This document shows positions 33,380 to 44,971 of a stretch of DNA of 64,000 nt, in pieces. Under the pieces are notes generated by a model. It saw only the letters and a program-made list of their open reading frames with translations. It ran no database searches and was not told where the DNA came from. Made by a program: the position numbers and the translations under genes. Source of the DNA: Isoetes taiwanensis (taxonomy: Eukaryota > Streptophyta > Lycopodiopsida > Isoetales > Isoetaceae); assembly GCA_021234155.1 (NCBI GenBank), contig JAJEKV010000084.1, positions 3,231,702 to 3,295,701 of the forward strand, in the 5' to 3' direction. The number at the start of each line of letters is the position of its first letter. Positions within the stretch are counted from its first letter, which is position 1.

Positions 33380-36300
33380 ATGCAATTCAACTCACACCTT
33401 TGCCTCTCCTGGAGAGAAGCTTGTTATTCCATCTACCAAGTAAATGCAAATGCTTTCGATACTCATGCAACTTTTTGTTATATCGATTGTTGTTCATATA
33501 TGGATGGAAGAAAGCAGATCAAGCTTAATTTTTTCTTAACTTACAATGTTCTTAATCTGCACAATGCCCTTTAACAACTTTTATCCATTATCCTTCTTTG
33601 TTTTATTAGGTCTCTTTGAAATCTACTTCTAAAAAGTTTTAGCTCATTGAGACACAAGTACGCTACACATTTTTGTAAAACTCTGATGTTTGAACTCACT
33701 TTCTAGACTATAGACATTCACATTGGTTCACAGCCATATAATTTGTCTTTATGGAAAAGGCTTTTTATATATACAATTATTTCGGGAGATTTTTACCTTG
33801 TAGATACTAAAGTCGCTTATATGTATTTCAATTTTTTCTTATGTAATAAATAAACTCCTCTCTCTTAGAAAAAAGGTGGAATTTCTATGACTAATGAATG
33901 CCACATTGATTTTAAGCAAGCTTATGAGAGAAGGATTGCAATATCAATGACAGTTTTTCCAATGGCATATTGCTGAACACATACTTTTTGAAGATGTCGA
34001 ACGTGTAAGTTTTTATCCAACCTAGTCAAATCATTAAGATTGATGCAAATTTTACTAATGGTTTGTGCTACTGGGTTGATTGCTAGTTTTTTTGACAAGC
34101 AATGGGAAGATGCCATGCAAGGTCTTATAGGAATAATGGAACTAGAAATTCCCCAAAATCCAACTCTTGCACCACAGGTATGATTACATTGCCGCTCTCA
34201 AACCCCCCCCCCTCTCCCCTTATTTTCTTGAGCAACATGGAAATGTTGCATATAGTCATCTATGTCCTAGATTTTCTTTTTTTCTTTTATTTTATTGAAG
34301 GACGTGATTCTATTCATCATCACATCATGAGTACATTCTACATCTCACATGGAAGCCAATCCACTGCCTAGACGCGGTATGCTAGGAGCTCCTTTGCATG
34401 TAGTACAGATGGCAGGCTTAAGGTCTCTACCACAGAACTGATTGGTCATATTTGAACCCGCGTCCTCGGGACATTGGATTTTTAAGGTCCCCATCACTAG
34501 ACCGATGTTGGCCATGTTTGAATCTGTGACCTTGGTTGTGGCCATTTAAGGTCTTGCCACTAGAGCACTCTATGTCCTAAAATCTGTGCTTCAAAACTGT
34601 GTGTAAAAAAGAATGAAATGATATATGCTCTTCCATGAGCATGAGGCCACTTCGAGTATATCTAGTATGAGGCCACTTCGAGTTTACATAGTGTGGTACA
34701 ATAAGTTTTATGTACATCTCAGGCATACTAAGAAATGTTTATATATACAATACACTAGTGGGATACCAACTATGGTGAGGCTTAATAGGACAGTTTGTGA
34801 CATTATGCAATAGTAGTATACTTTGGATGACAAATGAGATGTAGTCTCATGGGAGCCTTCATAAACATCATGTGCCATTCTAAATATGCATGCTTCCGTG
34901 TTCTTGCTATTCCATAATAACTTCTCTATCATATTCTTGTATTTATCAGAATTTGGTCGACTATTCTGTAATGTATGTGAGATATCTTCAAATATACAAA
35001 AAATTGGAAGATTGTTATGATCAGGTATGTTCTCTTCAGGCCTCAAGCTCTAATAATTTATAAGATTAGAACTCCATGTACTTCTCTTGCTCAAGTCTTC
35101 TTAGGACCAATATTATAAATATTTTCTATTTGAGCAAAAAGACCATCTTGAATTTAAACAATTGAGTGTGAATTCATAGAAGAATCATGCGATCCTTTCT
35201 TTTATATTGAGGATGTGTTGTCAAAAGGATCATTGAATCGTTTGGTGTATCTGTATCATTTGGATCAAAGACAAAATATGGAGCGTGACTCATATAGATT
35301 TTCAGGAGGGCCATCTTATTTTGACTATAAATATAGAAGTTTAGCTATATATATGGATGTTTCAACCCAAGAAGTGAAATAATTGGTTCCACTATGTGCA
35401 GGTTGTGCATCCCCAGAAACGAAGTTACTTGAAAAAAACTCTTGATGCATGTATTGGACGTATATTGGAAATTAACGAGGTATTGTGAGTGTTTTCTATT
35501 TAAATATTGGTTCGTAGATTGAAAGGACAAAGGCAAAATCCTCTAGCTCCATTACGAGGCCTTGATATAGGAATTACAAATTCCTACAAAAATGCAACCT
35601 AAGATAAAAATGAACTTATGTTGGTCATCATTTAGAAAGTTTAAGAGCTAGATTTTCTTGCCAAACTATGAGAAACTATTATTGAAAGTTTTTTGCCTAC
35701 AACCAACTTGAAAATCCATCTTTCAACATGATAAGGACTTATTCCACACCTTAATCCATGTCTGAAAGTATAGATTTGTCTACATAAAACTTTAAATGTC
35801 TGAAAGTATAAACAATATCTGATATGAACCTTGATTTACAAGGGTTTTCCTTGGTATAACATATTATTGTATACTATACAAGATGACTAGTGGTATGGAC
35901 AAAACATTTTTTTCGAAAAGATTTCGAGGCAGGGTTTTTTAGTTTCTAGTAGTAATGGCTGTACTAGCCCATGGTATGGGTCCCATGACCTCTTGGTCTT
36001 CGTGGACATTAAAAAATCTATTCTATTCTACTTCTTGTATAATATGTCCACGACAAATAGTATACATGTAGTTCTATCTCATGAGCATCTGAAAGCCGAC
36101 CATGCATCATGCCTTTTTTCTTGTCAAGGGACATTTCTAGCCCGACCTATAAACCAAGGGATGTATTTATACAGAAAGGGGTATGCCCATGAAGAGGGTG
36201 GCCAAAAACACCACAAATTTTGACACCTTCCATACAAAATTTTTCCCCAACACAAAAAGAAGGGGGGATTTTAGCAAATGTAGAAAAATGGGTCAAAGAC

Positions 36301-39300
36301 TCGTGCAAGCAGTGTGAATGCCAATCGACTTAGAACATATGCTCCTAGTAGATGCCCAAGTCTACTATGTACAACTTGTAATGTGGTAGTTTAGATCCTT
36401 GTTTGATCATCTTGCACACCTTGAATTTGAGATGCTCGTTAAGTGTTTCTTAAGTTTTTTCATTATGACTTAGAGTAGTGTTTCTTCAGTTTTTCATCAC
36501 GCCTTAGAGAATTTATATGTTGTCTGATTCCAAAAGAACTCAACAAGCCTTAGACATTGAACAATTTAAATAAGTTGAAGTAGAAGGGTTGAAAGAGAGA
36601 CACCTTAAAATAATTGCTCAATGAGGATTTGCAGAGATATATGCAATACACGTATGGTTGTAGCCTCTATTAGGTAACATATGTAAGAGACATAACCATA
36701 CATCATCTATTAAAGCATACATCAAGATAGTACTAGCATATCCTTACAAAATACAAAAGATGGAGATATGATTAAAACCAAAAGACATCCTCCAACGATG
36801 GGACATGTATAAATATGATAAAACCCTAGCTATGATACATACACAACTAGCTATAGATATGCAATCCTAGGTTACATACAATTAGCTATAGATATAGAGT
36901 TCTAGGTTGATTTCACATTATTAGTACATTTATAGTTGCATTTTGAGGAATAAAATATTTTCACCTATTAATTTCTAATGCTTGCATTGCTTTTAGAACT
37001 TTTTCCTTTGACAATATTTTCATCCAATGTTCAGTGGATGGTTCACCTGAATGCTGGGAAGGACCAAATCAAATATGAGGATACGTTGGTAAGCATATGG
37101 CTTCCCTCCAGAGCAATTTTGCATGCTTAACTTAACAACACCATAATTATGGGTTTGCAATCTCGCAGATTCATAATCATTTAGAACCTGATGTTTTGGA
37201 CATCATCCCGCCTCGTTTTCTCACACTTGATAATGCGGAAAATCTTGAGATGCGAGAGAACTTTTTGGTAAGCTTTGGTTTTGTCCAAACACTTCTTTCA
37301 TTAGTCAGTTGGTTAGATTCTAGACTTTTGTTTCGATAGGTGGCTTAGATTATGGACTCCTAGATAATTGACATAAGTGGCTCACTTCAAGCTTTGTACA
37401 GATAAAATCAATATCTGACGGGGAAGAGTTAACAAGTACAGACGGGGATGTAGCACTTGAAGAACTAACAGAAGATGAAGCTATCTCCATAATACAAGTA
37501 AAACTTTTCTAATAAAGGACCCCATTATTACCTTCATCAATTAATAATCTGTATGTTCTAAAATATAGGCCAATGAGAGAGGCCGACAAGGGAGAAAACG
37601 GATCGCTAATTTGGCTAAGCTACGGTAATGTACAACTATTTGTCATTGATGAACATTAGTTTTTGAGTCAAAAACATGGTTTCATCAAGTTGAAAATGCT
37701 AATTTTGCTGATTAGTGATCTGCTTTGAATACAAATGAGTATCATTTCTAGAATTAATTATTTTGTAGAAAGGTAAAAACTGAATTATCAACTTAAAAAC
37801 AAATGGTCATTTTTGCAAGCGATCAAGCTTTTAATCAGGAGGCACGAAAAAAACAATCAGCGAACTTGTCAAAAACCCAGGACATGCATGCTTTAAAACC
37901 AAAATGCTCTATTATTAAGTCGTTGGCTGCTACTCCAATGGATCCTCGTTAGTGAGTTATTAGCATGTCAATCAAAGAATCAGACAAGTATGCAGGAGTT
38001 AACAGTATAAGAAGTTTGTTTGGAAGTCTAAATAAAAAGAGGAGCAAGTCAAACTTTGTTGAAATCTTCTTTAATGATGTAGACATTAAATCATCGCACT
38101 CAACATTAATAGTTAGTGTTCTTATCCTTAAATGAAACATAAGCACACATATTAGTTACAATTGGAGGGCCTATTTGATGGGAGTGAATTGATAGTACAT
38201 TCCATCTATTGATCAAATTATTAAGATAGGAACATTTGAACTATTGTTTAAATACAATATACAAAAGCATATGTTATTAAGGTATATTTTTTGCTACATA
38301 AGCCATGTTGAAAGTGAGGAAGGTGTTTATGGTATGGCTTAAAGAAAAAAGACTTTGTAATTAGAGGGTTATTACTATTGACAGATTCTTCAATGAAAGA
38401 ACATATAGATACTTCCCTTTGATAGCTGATATAGAGTGGGAAGAATGTGCATGAAGTCTTGTTCTTTAAAGTAATTTGATGGGAAAATAAATAACTAAAG
38501 AGACCTAGTTGGCAAATAATTTTAGGGATTAAGAATTTAATGCACGTGGAACTAAGTAATTTTTGTCAACCTACAAAATCTTTATACTTCTAGCAACATA
38601 TGCTTCAAGATAGCTTGAAGTACATGTACCAGTGTTTGACTGTGCACGTCCCCCTTTGACCTTGACAGACAGTTGCAAGAAGAAGCGCTTCGTAGGCAAC
38701 AAGCTGGAGAAGAGCATTTAACTCCTGAGGCTGCAGCTGTAATTATTCAAACTTAGTATCCACTATTCTAGTCAATTTGCTACTTCTAAATTTCTAAAAA
38801 ATTAGAAACAAATTCGTTAGACTTAAAATCGTAATAGTGCACGAGGTTTCTTAGGAAGGTGCCGAGTAAAACATTCAACCGAAGATGAATTGGTATTGAT
38901 TGGTATGTCACATTATCTTTACATTGTGAAGCTCCTTAATTTGCACTAAGGAGGCTAGCTTGTGCTTAGGTTCTTAAGGTTATAAGAGTCAATATTTGAT
39001 GAATTCGCATGGTATATTATTTGACTCCATTTGAGTTTTGTTTTTCTATAGGCATGGAAGAGCCTTTTGATAATGAACCTAGGGACTTGGCATTTACAAA
39101 AGCAAAAGAGAATGCAGAAAGGAGGAAAAAATATCAACTATTAACTTATAATGAGTTTATGGAAGCAATGGCTATGGCAAAGGAGCAGTTGAAGGAACTT
39201 GAAGGACAAGAGATGCGTGAAATTATTCAAGAAAAGATAAGCCAATGGTTAAATGCAAATCGTGATCCTGACACGGGATTCTATCCTCCTTTCCCAAAAC

Positions 39301-41401
39301 CTGATGAAGGAGGAAGTAGATATATCCTTGAACCTCCACCAAAATTAGACATTGGTGAGGATGATAAGAAGAAAAAGAAAGGAGGTAAAGGTACCAAGGA
39401 TGACAAAAAGAAAAAAAAAACAAAGGTAAGCTGCATCATTCCAAGAGTTGAACTTCCAGAAGAAGACGAGGATAAGCCACCAGCATGCCCTGCGTTCTTC
39501 TTAAGACATCTCCGTGAATGTTTGCAACTTTACAATCGAATATGGCATGATAAAGATGACTCTATAAACCTTGGTCAGAAGCACGATTACGAGCTTTTAA
39601 AATCAACACTTCGGCCTTCAGTGTTTGAAGAGGTATTTTAAACTATGTAAAGATATTTTAGAAATGTAACAATGTTAATAATTTGGTAAACAGGTGAGGC
39701 TGGAAGTCGATGATAGTACCCGAATCATTCTTGAGAAAGTAAAGCAGAAAATACTTGCAGAATTGAAAGCAGCTAGGAAAAAACAGAAAAAGGGTGAAAA
39801 GGGTAAGGAAAAGAAAGCACCAAAGAAGGAAAAGAAAGGCAAAGAGAAAGAGGAGCCCCCACCCCCAAAACCGAAACCAAAAAAACCTAAGGACCCAACA
39901 GCACAGAGGACAATTGAATCCTTGTTTTTTGAGCTTGCAAAAAATGATATTGTCCAATGTTGTCCCCGACGTACATTTTCGGAATATGCTGCCCTTGACA
40001 CATTTGCTGGCGTGGATGCTAGTGACTCAGAACTATCTATGGTAGAGGTATATATTCAAATATGGTAAACATGCATTTTACTGGAACCTTAAACTGAAAA
40101 GTACTTTCTACTTTTCAGGTGAAAAGATTAGTGATACAATATTGTATTCTACCCCTTGCATCAGATTTTGTGCATGGCAATGCTCCATTTATTAAATCAG
40201 TACTTCTCTATGGTGGAGAGTTGAATGGAAAAACCTTGCTGGTACTTCCTGACTAGGTTTAATGATTGAATGCCTTTATTAGAATATAAATATAAGAAGT
40301 TAAAAGCAAAGCAATGAGTGAGAATGATGTCAGTAGGTGCATGCAGCATGTCGAGCAGCAGGAGCCAATTTCATAAATCTATCACCAGAAGTTTTAGATG
40401 GGAAATATCCAGGAAAACAAGCAATAAAGATGCTGCAAATGGTCTTCAAAGTTGCCAAGATCATGGCACCAACTATTGTTTATGTATCAGGTGTTGAGAA
40501 GGTTTGTCTCTATCAATTACTTTTGAAATGCATAAATTACTTACATTGGACAATTTTGAACTTGCAGTTATTTGTAACAGACAGAAAAAAAATCAAAGCA
40601 TATGGGTTTAAGGATAAGCCTAATAGAATAAAAAGACCTCTCATGAAAGAGGTTAATTCTCTCAAGCCAGGTGATCGCGTGCTGTTCCTATGTACATCAT
40701 CAAGGCCACAGGTATATGAAATGTTTTCTAATGTTCTTCATGTTTTTCTTTCTTTTTTAATCTCGATTTTTGTGTGGTTATTCCTTCTCTGGAGCAGGAT
40801 GCACCAGGGAAATCTTCAGCATTCATGAACTTCTTCACAAAAAGAATTTATGTACCATTTCCTGACTATGGGAACCGCATTTTACTTTGGCGCACATTGA
40901 TTGAGCGTAATGGTGGAATTATCACTTCAAATTTTGATCTTTTTACGGTTGCCCACCTTTCAAATGGTTATAGTGTGGGGGCTCTTGAGAGGATTTGTAA
41001 GACAGTTCTTACTGGAAAGCGGAAACGAAAGGTATTACTCAAGTTCGATAGTAGCTTCAATGAGAACTGTATTAAATGGACAATCTATATAAGAGCCTTT
41101 ATTATTCACGATGAGTGATATTATCTTTTTCCTACCATTAAAGAAAGAAGAAATGATGAGGATTTTCTTGATGTAGCTTAAAAAGTTCCCACTTTTGATT
41201 GATGAAGTAATGACAGTGCTATATCAAACCAAACCAGTGGATCCTGCATTTCATCAAACATTGAAGGTAAGAGTGTTCTCAGATAATTTTTGGACGTTTA
41301 TATGATATGGATTCAAAATGCAGGAATGGGGTAAACCAAAACAAGCATCAGAACGACAGAAGAAGGGCAAGGATGCGAAGGAAAAATCCAAGAAAAAATA
41401 A
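33380..41401 (+). CDS. DRC11: Dynein regulatory complex subunit 11 (IQCA1-type IQ/AAA protein), 19 exons
   Basis: A ciliary nexin-dynein regulatory complex subunit. Proposed exons: 33380-33439 (tentative start), 34100-34177, 34950-35024, 35402-35479, 37035-37088, 37169-37267, 37402-37497, 37569-37624, 38669-38755, 38838-38902, 39052-39632, 39694-40047, 40119-40241, 40337-40501, 40568-40711, 40798-41031, 41177-41266, 41324-41401. One frame joins all of them with GT-AG borders, giving about 838 residues against about 820 in animal IQCA1. N-terminal family motifs: YVRYLQIYKKLEDCYDQ|VVHPQKR, EAISIIQ|ANERGRQGR. An IQ motif is split by an intron: IIQTY|ARGFLGR. Charged KKKKKGGKG and KKEKKGKEK linkers follow. 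AAA region: VLLYGGELNGKTLL keeps the Walker A pattern; Walker B (PTIVYVSGVEK) lacks the acidic pair, so ATP hydrolysis is doubtful. Then ANFINLSPEVLDGKYPGK, RIYVPFPDYGNRILLWRTLI and a lysine-rich tail. The first exon is the least certain. No disabling change is seen. (The list gives 18 intervals; a further small 5' non-coding exon is possible.). Confidence 0.92.
34420..34585 (-). repeat. Three 64-bp tRNA-like units in tandem (SINE-related), in a DRC11 intron
   Basis: AAGGTC starts units at 34420, 34484 and 34548, an exact 64-bp period. On the minus strand the units contain a D-arm/A-box-like GTCTAGTGATGGGGACC or CTCTAGTGGCAAGACC, and a B-box-like GCGGGTTCAAAT or CAGATTCAAAC. Sequence between units has diverged although the length is kept. 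This looks like an array of tRNA-like monomers, possibly an oligomeric SINE. It lies between DRC11 exons at 34177 and 34950. Confidence 0.55.
35905..36030 (+). mobile_element. SINE-like element in a DRC11 intron
   Basis: TTTCGAGGCAGGGTTTTTTA, CTAGTAGTAATGGCTGTACT and CCATGACCTCTTGGTCTTCG, ending GTGGACATTAAAAAATCTAT plus TTCTA repeats, match the minus-strand copy at 27345-27480. It lies in the long intron between 35479 and 37035, in the sense orientation of the gene. Confidence 0.6.
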
Positions 41402-41989
41402 ATGACGCAAGTGTTTATAGAATATTTCAAATAATTGGCTCAAGTGTCATGTATATTGGTTGATCAATACTACTTTGTCAACACTACTGCTTGCCTCTAG
41501 TTCCACAACTAAACAAGACTAGACTACTAGATTCCTCTAGTTTGACAAGATTAGGCATTACTACGAAACTTATTTGCATACTTGCAGTCTTGAAATTGTT
41601 GTATCATTTGTTACCTCTGCAACTCATAAGGATGCTTTCGTTAATATGTAAAGCAAGCAGATTGTCTGATATTATGAAGGCACATAATGTTTTGTGTGCC
41701 TTGTTTTTTGGTCCTTCACAAGACTCTTTTGATCTGTAAATACTCAAAAAGTTGACACAAATTGCTCTTTATCTGTCACCAATGTTTAAAGTTAAATAAA
41801 TGTTTTTTAATGCAAAGAAGAACCATCAACAAAATAATCCAGCCATACTGACAGTAGAAATTAGAAATAGTCCTTAAAAATAATCATGAACAAAAAAAAA
41901 AATCGAGACATTTTTCTTAACGATGAATGCTGAGCATATAATTCCTTGAATCATATTTTGATGCTACGTACAATCATTGAGAAGGCCAA
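41402..41989. other. DRC11 3' flank, no separate gene
   Basis: Probable 3' untranslated and intergenic DNA after the TAA at 41399-41401. No separate coding region is supported. Confidence 0.5.
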
Positions 41990-41999
41990 ATGGTATTAT

Positions 42000-42400
42000 A
42001 TACTTATGTTTCCGAGATGATTTCTTATGTTTTCGAGGTAAACAAGATAGCAGTCTACATGGACCAAGAGTACTTGAAGATAGATATCCCTATATTTTTG
42101 AAACAACTGATTGCAAGATATAAGATTCACAAAAGCTACAGGTGGAAAGGGAAAGATGCTACGGTATTCCTAGGGAAGATAATGCCTGTATTCTCTGTAA
42201 TTATAATTTGGTCGAAGATGAAAATGATGTATTTGTCGATCTTCTGCTTATGAAGAGATTAGAATCAAACATGGTATTGATTGTCCGAAGTCTCAATCCC
42301 TTTTTTTATATGGATCCTAAAGCAATAAATTATTTCATTAGAGATATTGATTCTCACCGTTTTCCATTGCTAAAATTGTATGTACGTTTTTTCGCTCCAT
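42000..42400 (+). pseudogene. LINE-like C-terminal zinc-binding region remnant
   Basis: From about 42130 one frame reads ERERCYGIPREDNACILCNY then VEDENDVF. This follows the layout 'E-x-G-R-Y..IPRE-x-R-x-C-x-x-C..VEDE-x-H' found near the C-terminus of several LINE/reverse-transcriptase proteins, with the usual final histidine and cysteine lost. The upstream 130 bases are open in another frame (through LIARYKIHKS), implying a frameshift. Family assignment is tentative. Confidence 0.4.
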
Positions 42401-43066
42401 GATCTTCAAGATCGTAACTGGGTGTGTGCTCATGTTTGAACTAACCTTAAATCACAAAAATTGTATCCCCTCCCCCCCTCCCACACATGTGGCTTTAACA
42501 TTACCATTTTTTTTATATGACATGAGACCCATGGATGTGCCTGCAGTTTAAACATGACCAAGTTCAACATCCAATCCGCGTTGACATGATTATGATTACA
42601 CCCCCCTTAAATCACAAAAGCAGCGCCAATAAGGCCACAAAAATCAAGTTCAAGCTAAGTTTAGATAATAAATCACAAAAGTTGTGCTAAAGCAAAAACA
42701 TCCACGTTCAAGTAAAGTTTAGATAAGCTTAAGCCAAAACAAAAAGGCAAGAAGCAAGCAAGCAAGACACACATTCGAGTCCAAAAAGATAAAAGTTTAG
42801 TCGACTCACAGTTATAGTCTGGTGATAGTTGACACGCTCTATTTCCACAAAAGTAACACCCATCATATATGTTTGACCCACATGAGTTCCATCCACAAAA
42901 CAATACCTCTGACACTTCAAAAAATCTTATTCCGCAGAAGATGATCACGACTACTAATACGACATGCCATTGATTGCTCCTAACACCTATAGATCAATCG
43001 TCAATGTGTACTTTTAAAATTTCAAATAATCTGTTCTATTCTCTTCAAGATCAATTTTTAGATCAA

Positions 43067-43440
43067 TTTTTTTTTTTTTTTTAAGGACGAAAACCAAAAA
43101 GTTTATTAATCAGATAAAAAGTACAAAATTTACATGTCTCGTCTTAACTGTGTAAGCACAAAAAGATGCCACAGGAGCACGAGCCTGGAGCACAATGTAC
43201 TTACTCCAGAGTAGGAGACTAACGATAAGAATCAATTCGAAGATACTGAATCCAGATGCGTTCCATCATTTCTGATTCAAGGGAGGAACACTCGTAGGCT
43301 GTCAATATCTTTTTTTGGGCCACCGTAATAACACCACGTGTAGATGAATTAATGCCCTGAAAGATGTGGTGTCTGATCCTGCTCCTCCTCTCTGTGTTAA
43401 AATCCTAAACTGCCATAAACCATCATCCAATTAAATTGGG
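43067..43440 (-). mobile_element. LINE 3' end with poly(A), minus strand
   Basis: On the minus strand a frame ending in TAG reads TERRSRIRHHIFQGINSSTR then GVITVAQKKILTAYECSSLE and ERIWIQYLRIDSYR. About 120 bases follow, with TTTTTATCTGATTAATAAACTTTTTGG, and then the A tract (T run at 43067-43082). A short C-terminal coding end, short 3' untranslated region and poly(A) at a sharp boundary fit a 5'-truncated LINE insertion. The C-terminal family is recognised only loosely. Confidence 0.6.
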
Positions 43441-43756
43441 ATTATGTCAACTCCAAAATCACGCCAACCTGCTATTGTCTTCTAGGGGGTTTTTGTTTTT
43501 TTTAATCTTTTTTTTTGGACTTCAAAAATAACATAAGGTTGCGATTCACGTGTGACTTTTCATATGCGAATTGAAATATGCAGAAATGAAGAGCAAGTTG
43601 CTAACATAGATGAGACAAATATTGCTTGCTCAATAGATGATAATATTAGATTTGATAATAACAAATTGCATTATTTTATGAGGGCAATTCCAAACCGAAA
43701 TTATCGATACATGGCACAAATATCATACAAAAAATATCATATATTCCAATAAAACA

Positions 43757-44395
43757 TTAAGGGATCAATCCATGTTTTTCCACGTATTTAACAAGGTGTG
43801 GTTCCATGTCAGCCGTTCTATCCAGTTCTGGGTACGAATCTAACACTTCACCCACCGTCATCCCCATAGCCAAATTATGCATAATAGACACAAACTTCAC
43901 CAGAAAATCATCTGTCCCAAAGTTTTTTGGATCGTAAGATGGTGGATTGAGGGCCTGTGTTTGATTGTAGAAGCATTTGAGAGCATCATCATCCACTATG
44001 ATTATATCATCCTTATTCTCGATACCAAGTTCGTCCATCATGTTACTCAAGTGTTTGATGAAGATAGGCTTGCCTGTTGGATCCTTGGGATTAGTGAACT
44101 TCACACATTTGTTCTGATCCCAAAGGGTCAACCAATTTCTACGCATTTCCCCCAGTGCCTCCAAAGTATCCTTGATGTTCCTTAGTTCCATGGATGACCA
44201 AATACCAACTTCGAAATAACCCGAATGCCTCGTCTAGCATCTCCTTCAAGTCGCGGCCGCGGATAGATCCACTTGGTGTTTGATTCTACTGGTGTCTGAT
44301 GAAACTGTTCTCTAGCCACTTTATTTTTCGGAAAAGTCTTGCAAAGGACTCCGTTTAGGTCGAACACCACAACCTTCTTAGAAACGCAATGGAAG
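43757..44395 (-). pseudogene. FCP1/CTD phosphatase-like HAD-domain remnant
   Basis: Minus-strand pieces in order: an acceptor TTTCAG (about 44396) then FHCVSKKVVVFDLNGVLCKT; KWIYPRP; DLKEMLDEAFGL; FEVGIWSSMELRNIKDTLEA; KPIFIKHLSNMMDEL; KDDIIIVDDDALKC; then PELDRTADMEPHLVKYVEKH and stop at 43757. This matches the FCP1-like HAD fold: motif I (D-x-D-x-T/V) is here DLNGV with Asn for the second Asp, the S/T motif is WSS, and motif III is VDDD. Two frame changes (near 44265 and 44215) separate the segments, so the copy is probably dead or the model incomplete. It is the last of a row of minus-strand coding remnants reaching back to 52.2 kb, with CACGC palindromes immediately upstream. Confidence 0.7.
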
Positions 44396-44971
44396 CTGAA
44401 ACATCAAACATGTATCCGGGTCGAGAAGATCACGATAACACAAACAATACAAACGCCAAGCGTGATTTGAAATAGTCATAACCAAATCGCGGCCGGGGAT
44501 TTAGTTTGACAACGAAAAATAATCAAAGCACGCTTGGCGATTTAATTCAAAGGTAATACAAATTAAATCACGCAGCGTGGCGCTATTTCGTCGGCAAGGC
44601 CATACCTATCATCTTCGGTTTTTATTTTGATCATCGGCGCCATTCTCCCCTCCGCCACCCTTAATCTTCGTCTTCTTACATTTGTTAGAATTGTTATTTT
44701 CTATTAGTTCATTGCGTCCTTCACAACCGACATTATTTTACTATTGATTTGGCAAACCTCGTGAATCACTAGAGCCGCCCTTCGTTGCCTTCATTTTCGG
44801 TTTCCCTGTCAATTATTTCATTGTTAACACATTGAATCTACTCTATTGTTGCTTGCATCACCCGCAATGTGGGCAAGGATATTCCCTAAGTTCGCCGCCA
44901 TCCAAAGTACTTTGAGCAACCGGTTTAGCAGCTATTTGTTCATTCTTTGCTTTCCTTATCGGTGCTAGTTA

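Noticed and set aside
39426-39446. Small intron GTAAGC..AAG in DRC11 exon 39052-39632
   Set aside because: At about 21 bases it is too short to splice and the frame is open through it, so I kept it as coding.
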